The position numbers and the translations under genes were made by a program. Of a DNA stretch of 64,000 nt, positions 57,422-64,000 are shown in pieces. Position 1 is the first letter of the stretch; the number at the start of each line of letters is the position of its first letter. This stretch comes from Gigaspora rosea. Its lineage: Eukaryota > Glomeromycota > Glomeromycetes > Diversisporales > Gigasporaceae. A model generated the notes under the pieces. The model worked only from the letters and a program-made list of their open reading frames with translations, was not told where the DNA came from and made no database searches. The stretch covers positions 284,133-348,132 of the forward strand of contig QKWP01000201.1 of NCBI GenBank assembly GCA_003550325.1. The letters are read 5' to 3'.

Positions 57422-58835
57422 AAACTCTCGTTATGGGAAATGTGCACATTGTAATGAAGATAACACAAGAGAAGCATGGTGTCAAACATGTGATCCTGAC
57501 ATAGCAATTCAAGGATGGACAAGTGGAAATAAAGATATTGACAATTATATAAAAAGATTTCAACTTAGAATTTTTGAATCTGAACATATGATTGAATGGA
57601 TTCCATTTGATAGACTAGATAATATTAAAAAAATTTGCGAAGGTGGATACGGTTCTGTATTTTCTGCAACTTGGTTGGATGGTATACGAAAAATTGAAAG
57701 TAATTTTAATTGGAATTATTCTACACGAAAATATACACGAACACGCGAACCATCTAGCACTGTTGCGATCAAGACCTTATCTGGTTTTAAGGAAATTCGC
57801 TTGATTTTTTGAAAGAAGTGAGTTAAATTACCATTCATTTTACAGTTTATTAAACTAATACTGAAATAATTCATTTATCAATTTATAAAGTTTGACAGCC
57901 ATGTGAAATGTACATTTTTGCAAAGTCAGCTTAAGATATATGGATTGACTCAAAACACTGAAACAAAAAAATACTTAATGGTATTTCAATTTGCCAATAA
58001 TGGGAGTCTTCATAAGTTTTTAAGAAAAAATTTTCAAAATATTACCTGGCAAATTAAATTAAACCTACTTCAAAACATTTCACATGATTTGTTTCAAATT
58101 CATTCTGCAGGATATATTCATACAGACTTCCACAGCGGTAATATTTTGCAAGACGAAGACATTAATAAAAATATGAAATCTTATGTTTCAGATCTAAGGT
58201 TATCTAAAACGATATACGAAGGTAGTTCAGAAGGTTGTATTTATGGAGTCATTCCTTATGTTGCTCCAGAAGTTTTATCAGGTCAGAAGCTTACAAAAGC
58301 TGCAGATGTTTATGGTTTTGGAATCATTATGTCAGAAATGTCAACCGGGCAAAGACCTTTTGATGGTCGTCCATTTGATCTTAGTCTTTCAATAAATATA
58401 TGCAGAGGATTGCGTCCTGAATTTGCTCCTGGGACTCCAGATTGTTATATTGAATTAGCTAAGCAATGCATGGATTCAGTTCCACAAAAACGACCTAAAG
58501 CTTATGATATCTTGAAACAACTTAGCGAATGGATTAATATTATGATGAAATCAGATAATGCAAATGAAATTAAAAAACAATTCTTAGATGCTGATAAAAT
58601 AATCAAAACATTGCCGATTATCTCACAAAAGCATCCAGATCAAATGTATACTAGCAAAATGATCAATACACAAATAATATCAAATACAATTAAAGGTACT
58701 TATTTTAAAATTACTCTTTTTGTTTATAGAGTTTTTATCCTTTACAGAAGTAAAATTTACCAGATATTTGTTATATTAGTAACTTCACCAAGTATACCTA
58801 TTGATTCTGTTGAAATTCCTATTGATGAGTACTAA
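57422..58835 (+). pseudogene. Sel1-kinase fusion gene, copy 2: kinase exons, one frameshift
   Basis: The first exon (57422-57817) has CAHC and CQTC, FDRLDNIKKI, then CEGGYGSVF (first Gly of the loop is Cys) and VAIKTL. One A is missing near 57793 compared with copy 1, shifting the frame before the donor at 57818. The intron ends at 57890. The second exon (57891-58835) is fully open: LKIYGLTQNTETKKYLMVFQ, HTDFHSGNIL, DLRLS in place of DFG, VAPEVL, DVYGFGIIMSE, CMDSVPQKRP and tail IPIDEY. Loss of Arg in HRD, of Phe-Gly in DFG and of a loop Gly points to a catalytically dead pseudokinase even if the frame were intact. Confidence 0.85.
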
Positions 58836-60204
58836 ATTAAACTGATTTACGATTAAATTTATTATTTACCTTATATTTGTATTTAGATGATTAAATTGAT
58901 TGCTTAACAGTATAAATTTATTGTTAACTACTTATTAAATTTTTTCTTTAAATTATTATTATTATTTTTTTTAATATATGTGTATTATCTATCATTTTAA
59001 ACATGTCAATTATTAATTAGCACTCATGTCATTTTTCGTTTTCTATTGGTCAAGATCAATTTTTAATATTTATACATAAAATTTATTAATAAAACTTATA
59101 ATATATATTAAATTAATATTAGCTAATTATAAAAATACAAAAAAGTCAAAATCGAATAAATTCTTTCATAAAAAAAGTTATGGTTATCAAAAATTACCAA
59201 TTCTATGTTACTGAACAATCAATTGTAAGATCAATCTGTAACTTATTGTAATTTGAACTTAAAACAAATACATTATGTAATTGGAATATAGTTGCTGTAT
59301 AAAACCTGGAAGTTTCATGTTGATGAAATTATAAGCCTTAAATAACAAAATGACAAACTGATAAAATAGCAATACTAAGAAAGATAATGAAATTAATGAA
59401 GCTAGTAAAATATCCAAAAAATATATGCCAGTTTTATGCAATAATGACATTATGATTTGTAATTCATGTTTAGAGATAATAAAAAAACGTTTATGATTAA
59501 ATCTGAATGGTCAAATCTAAATTTAAATATATACAGATTATATTCATTACTGTTTTTAAATATGTAATAAAAAAATTTGCTATCCCTATTCATATTAATT
59601 TTTTAAAAATATAATTATTCCAAAATTTTTGCCTAATACCATTTTCATGTTCCATAAATTTGTGTATAAAATTACAATAATAATTCAAAAAAATTTTGAT
59701 ATTCAATTTACTTCAATAGAGCTTGACTGTTTATCATTTTAGTCTATATTTCCTTTTTTACTAATAGAATTTTGAGGTCTTGTCTTATTGTTAATTCATT
59801 ATGTATTTCAATAACTTAACTGTTTTTCAGGTGTCATCGAAGCTAATCTTCTAGTATCATTTCTTGTAATCTTTTATTCAGACATATAAATTCTTGTGTT
59901 TTTTATTTTATCAAAATTTCAATATAAAAAAAAAATCAATTAGTTGAGCTATTAATCATTTTATTAATCAATCTATTAATCAGTTTTGCTTTTAATATTT
60001 CTATTAAATGATAGAATTACTAATCAAAGTTCTACAAGGTTGCAAAAGTTTATTATTACAGAGGTGGGAGCCAGACATTGACAAAATTTCTAAGTGTATA
60101 GTTTTAAGGTCTTCACTCTACTTTTCTCCACTCCAGCCCTATTACTTGACATGCAAATAACTGCTACATTAGAGAATTTTTTCTTGAAAACAATTACTTA
60201 TTAA
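58836..60204. repeat. Kinase 3' flank, copy C
   Basis: Full-length match to 879-2257. Contains the minus-strand peptide fragment described at 1854-1931 (here 59808-59885, with a stop at codon 4). No other gene. Confidence 0.85.
59808..59885 (-). pseudogene. Second copy of the short basic peptide fragment, with stop
   Basis: The same 78 bp as 1854-1931. ATG TCT GAA is followed by TAA; downstream codons RRLASMTPEKQLSY are kept. Confidence 0.35.
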
Positions 60205-60837
60205 AGTGCTTTTCTAAATATCTCTGGCCAGATATTTATAGCTTATATGTCTCTGGCCTTTTTGGCCAACCAAAAATGGGGAAATCATATGATTAAAAAT
60301 TCATGGGTTGATCCGATTGCTGATGCAAATCGGATGCACATCACCAGACCCGGATAGATAAGTATAGATCATCTTTGATCTTTTTTATTTGGTTTTATTT
60401 TTTCTTTCACTTACCTTTTGTTTTTCTTTGCTTCACTTTCTTTAACCAATTATTTTTTATTTTTATTTTATTCATTTATTTAGCTTATCTTTCGTCGTGC
60501 TGTTGCTAATGTTGCAGTTGGTATCGTCATTGGTATCATCGTTGATTTTGCTGTTAGATTTCCTCTGGGTTTAGTAGATTATATTTCTTTGACTTGTCTT
60601 TTGTTTTCTCTAATGTTCTTGCATAGAGTGGTATTACGTGTTTACTTACGCTTGTCTAGTGTTTTTTTTAAATGACCTTGTCAGTGTTTTTTGAAATAAT
60701 TTTGCGCATTTCTCTGAGTGGTCTTGTTTCATCACCACTGATATCGTCTGTTAGTGTCTCTTTGTGTTACTAGTGTCATTGTTTGTTGGTGCTTTGTGAG
60801 TCGTTCTTTAGGCCTTTTTCATCATTGGTGTTTCATT
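60205..60837. other. T/G-rich degenerate repeat region
   Basis: No gene. Starts with a TGGCC-rich palindromic patch (60225-60270), then TTGTTGGTGCTTT/GTGTCATT-like imperfect repeats that continue on the other side of the following MITE (61140 on), showing that the MITE inserted into them. Confidence 0.5.
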
Positions 60838-61136
60838 AGGACCCCGGACATCTCTCATATAGGTCATAACTGGATTTTGGCCAATTTTGACCTAATTTGC
60901 TAAAAATATCAAAATCTGTTTACTTAAATAACTTCTGATCCAGTAATCAGAATTGAATGAACTTTTTTGTTAGATGCGCCTCACTGAGAGCTTCATTTTA
61001 AAAAAATGTTCATTCAAATTTGACTACTAGATGCCAAGATAATTGCCAAAAACAGTTTTTTTGTTTCTCAAATTTCGGGGGGGGGTTTTGCTGAATTGCG
61101 TAATGTATGACCTCTGTACTATATGTCCGGGGTCCT
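60838..61136. mobile_element. 299-bp hAT-type MITE (AGGACCCC family)
   Basis: The ends are AGGACCCCGGACAT and its exact inverse. GTTTCATT is duplicated exactly (60830-60837, 61137-61144). It is an inverted relative of 29070-29358. The G-run at 61077-61085 lies inside. Confidence 0.9.
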
Positions 61137-62229
61137 GTTTCATTCTTTGGTGCCTCTTTTTGTCATTAGTTTTGTCATTTGTTGGTGCCTTTTTTTGTCA
61201 CTGTGCCAGTGCACCTTTTTGTCACTTGCCAGTGTTTCCACTTTGTTGTTTACTGAAGTCATGCCAAGTTGCTTTGGTGGTGCCATGTCTTGTTGTTTCG
61301 CTACTGAAGTTGGGCCAAGTTGGTTTCGATAGTGCCATATCTTGTTATTTCTCTAGTACTGGTGCTGCATCGTGCTATATTTTGCTGGTGCTGAGTGCTG
61401 TATCATACTATATTTTGCTAAAGGTCGCTTAGGGTCGCTTGGGGTTAGGGTTAAAATTAGAAGATAGAGTGGGCTTAAAGTTAGGGTTAGAGTTAGGGTT
61501 AGATAGTAGCACAGGGTTAGTGTAGTAGTTTGTTATATGGGTATAGTGTAGTAGTTATATGGGGTTTGTGTTAGGGCTATAATTAGCACTTATATTAGAT
61601 AGTAGCAATAGGTTATGTAAGAGATAATTGTGTGTTATATAATATAAATTATTATAAATAAATATGAAATAAAGGAAATTCTTAATCTCCTTATAATAAA
61701 ATTGTCATCTTATCACGTGTGTTCGTTATATTTTTACCAATCATTCCATTTATGTAAATCGAAATATCATGATTGTCTGGTACATTTTTACTAATCATTT
61801 TGTACGTGCAAAAAATGGATGGCATAAATAGTCATAATCACATGTTAAAATTCGCAATGATTATACCGAATAAATGTTAGTGTTAATAGCCCTTATATCT
61901 ATATTATTTAATTTTTACTACATATATTTATATATATATAACATATTATTTAAGTTAGTGCACTTAACGTTTTTAATTGGTCGTAACTAGAAAATGTGAT
62001 CAGGGTGTAAAGAAAACAATTTGACAATTGTTTTATATATTGATGTGTTAACAATAATGATCACTATAATTATTGTGACATTTGATCATTTGCATATTAA
62101 TGCATAATGTTGTAATAAATTCGTAATTTGTCATTACTGAATTAATAATCAGTTCTCTCGATTATTTTTTAAAATCGACTTTAGTTCTTTATGTACACTT
62201 TGTATCTTTTGGAATTAGAAAATTGCTTC
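61137..62229. other. T/G-rich repeats with telomere-like runs
   Basis: Imperfect GTTGGTGCCTTTTTTGTCAC repeats run to about 61430. From 61437 to 61505 GGGGTTAGGGTTA and AGTTAGGGTTAG runs occur, resembling fungal TTAGGG telomere repeats, then decayed variants to about 61600. The rest is AT-rich with no gene. Confidence 0.55.
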
Positions 62230-63500
62230 CATTCTTATGCGCACTTTGTATCTTTGAAATTAGATTAACTGAGATACAAATAACAAAAAAACAATAATAG
62301 AAGCATGATAGTTCAGGATTAGCAAGACAATTAGTAGCACAGTGGTATTTTTTATTTAATAGTGCAATACTAACTTTTCGCGCAATAACAAACGTAGCAA
62401 GCATGATAGTTAGAGGAATATCAAGATAGTAGCATGATAGTATTTTTTTATATACAATATTAATGTTTCTTTTTCTTTAGAATGAAACGTAACATAATAA
62501 CAGACGTAGCACAATATAGAAGCATAATAGTTCACAGCATTAGTAACTCATTAATATTTTTTCTTTTTTTTTATACATATATATTTATATATATATATAT
62601 AATACTAATGTTTCTTTTTTTTCCTTTAGAACAAAACGTAGCGCAATAACAAACATACAATAGTTAATGCATGATAGTTCGAGACGTAGCAAGATAGTTA
62701 GTAGCACATTAGTTTTTTTATATATATACAGTAATAATTTTTTTTTCTTTTCTTTAGAGCAAAACATAGTGTAAACATAGTACAATAGGATAATTCAGGA
62801 CGTTAGTAGCATGATAATATATATATATAGTATTAACATTTTTTTTTCAGAACGTAGCTCAATAATGAACATACAATAGCAGAAGTATAAAAGTTCGGGA
62901 CGTGGCAAGATAGTTAGTAACATAGTAGCATTTTTTTATTACAGTACTAACAACTAATGTAGTATAATATGATAGTAAAAATATGATGCTTCAGAACGTA
63001 ACAAGATAATTAGTAGCAGGTACTATTTTTATTTTTGTTTTTTTTTTATATAGTACTAATGTTTCTTTTTTTTTAAAACAGAACATAGCACAATATAGAG
63101 GCATGATAGTTCAGGACATTAGTAACATGGTAGTTTTTTTTAATGTACAGTACTAACTTTCTTTTTTTCTTTTGAACAAATGGATGTAGCGTGATAACAA
63201 ATATACGATAGTAGAGATATGATAGTTCAGGATATAGCAAGATAGTTAGTAGCATAGTAGTATGCAGTACTAACATTTCGCAATGTAGCATAATAGTAGA
63301 AGCATGATAGTTCAGGATGTAGCAAAATAGTTAGTAAGATGGTAGTTAGTATGGCATGCATGATAGTTCGAGATATTAGTAATATGATAATATTTTTTCT
63401 TTTTTTTGATACATTACTAACATTTTGCGTGATATCGAATATAGCATGATAGTAAAGCATGATAGTTCGGGTTGTGACAAGATAGTTATTAACGCAGTAA
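62230..63500. repeat. Satellite-like tandem repeat, unit about 110-130 bp
   Basis: Roughly nine to ten degenerate units carry GCATGATAGTTCAGGAYGTA, GCAAGATAGTTAGTAGCA, a T-rich stretch with TATATAGTACTAATGTTTCT, and AGAACAAAACGTAGCRCAAT. Several spurious minus-strand frames result. Confidence 0.8.
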
Positions 63501-63714
63501 TTAGATGGAGATACAAAATAGTATGGGCCTTGTATAATAGTTATTATAGGATTTATCATGATAGATAGATGGAACATAGTAAAAAGGGCGCCAGTGGCGC
63601 CCCCAAAACACTTGTAATATAATATAAATACATACTGTAGTATCACCCTAATTACTAACCGATTTAAAGAAACATTATAAAACTGTGTATATTGTGTAAG
63701 AGTAAAAATAAAAT
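63501..63714. other. Spacer between satellite and SINE-like sequence
   Basis: No gene. Contains a short GGCGCCAGTGGCGCC palindrome near 63588. Confidence 0.4.
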
Positions 63715-63717
63715 ATG

Positions 63718-64000
63718 TGGGTGTGGCGACTTAGGGAAGTTGGTAAGTTGTCACCCTCCAAGTGGCAGGTCTAGAGTTCAAATCCCACTGGCGACGCTTT
63801 TGAAAAATAGACCTGTGTTCCGGTAACTGTGTCTTGTCGATCGGTTGGGTACACTACCAGTAGTCCTTGGTTACCATCTTGAATGGGAGCTTTCGGGCGA
63901 AATTGTGTCTTGTTACACAGACAAATCCAAGAAACCAGAGAAACAGAAACCCATTTGGCAAGTCCCGAGTGGAGAGGTAGCTAGACTTTCGACGGTACCG
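63718..64000 (+). mobile_element. tRNA-derived SINE-like sequence, right end outside window
   Basis: 63720-63800 looks like a decayed tRNA: TAGGGAAGTTGGTAAG resembles an A box, and GAGTTCAAATCCCACT with its spacing is a B box, followed by GGCGACGC closing an acceptor-like stem. A tRNA-unrelated, GC-richer body follows to the end of the window. This head-plus-body structure is typical of SINEs. The stem pairing is imperfect, so a functional tRNA is unlikely. Confidence 0.6.

Noticed and set aside
61043..61432. 129-codon plus-strand open frame
   Set aside because: Starts inside the 60838-61136 MITE and runs into T/G-rich repeats; Cys/Leu/Val composition reflects the repeat, no domain.
62230..63500. 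CRISPR-like or centromeric array
   Set aside because: Degenerate head-to-tail units without spacers; centromere identity cannot be judged from sequence.
63227..63646. 139-codon minus-strand open frame
   Set aside because: Mostly the translation of the satellite repeat; the same motif reappears in every unit and no family resemblance is seen.
63718..63800. Functional tRNA gene
   Set aside because: Acceptor and anticodon stems do not pair well and a non-tRNA body follows directly; SINE-like head is the better reading.

Overview
The window looks like a nuclear segment of an arbuscular-mycorrhizal (Glomeromycotina, Rhizophagus-type) fungus. It is very AT-rich, has short GT-AG introns of about 70-105 nt, and is packed with DNA-transposon relics. 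Its only recognisable host genes belong to two families known to be greatly expanded in that lineage: Sel1-like (TPR-like) repeat proteins and tyrosine-kinase-like protein kinases. The organism call is inference from gene style; no rRNA or marker gene is present.

Layout. 1-2257: flank carrying only the 3' end and downstream sequence of a kinase gene (copy A). 2258-8071: dense non-autonomous DNA elements (six with TA, 6-bp or long inverted-repeat signatures), including an element built around tandem hairpins and an 818-bp foldback. 8080-14085: a complete-ended 6-kb hAT transposon with 14-bp terminal inverted repeats (TIRs) and an 8-bp target-site duplication (TSD); its transposase is decayed and split by a later MITE. 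14094-26400: more MITEs, foldbacks and minisatellites, no supported gene. 26425-31095: a decayed Ty3/gypsy pol (protease, RT, RNase H) interrupted by a second hairpin-array element and a hAT-type MITE. 31137-32179: nested MITEs. 32409-38229: an old, heavily frameshifted Sel1/kinase/Sel1 locus. 38230-60204: a segmental tandem duplication (unit 1 about 36946-46805, unit 2 about 46806-59600), each unit holding Sel1 repeats, a long AT-rich spacer and a Sel1-kinase fusion gene. 60205-64000: T/G-rich repeats, a hAT-type MITE, telomere-like TTAGGG runs, a roughly 120-bp satellite and a tRNA-derived SINE-like sequence.

Most striking observation. The two Sel1-kinase genes (42589-46045 and 55339-58835) join a Sel1 exon to a kinase exon through about 1.65 kb that is not an ordinary intron. 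It consists of 18 consecutive intron-sized units (72-105 nt), each beginning GTRAGT-like and ending YAG, separated by exactly three bases (once six; once in each copy zero or ambiguous). Both copies keep the arrangement. The flanking exons are both in phase 2, so any number of included triplets keeps the frame, and full inclusion reads without a stop in both copies. The triplets differ between copies far more than the splice sites do. This may be a chain of one-codon exons able to vary a linker between the Sel1 and kinase domains, or a tandemly multiplied intron removed by successive splicing.

How the genes relate. The Sel1 part should be a scaffold and the kinase part a signalling or pseudokinase domain. 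Both kinases have HTD in place of HRD and a changed DFG, and each carries a different frameshift, so neither copy is intact as written.
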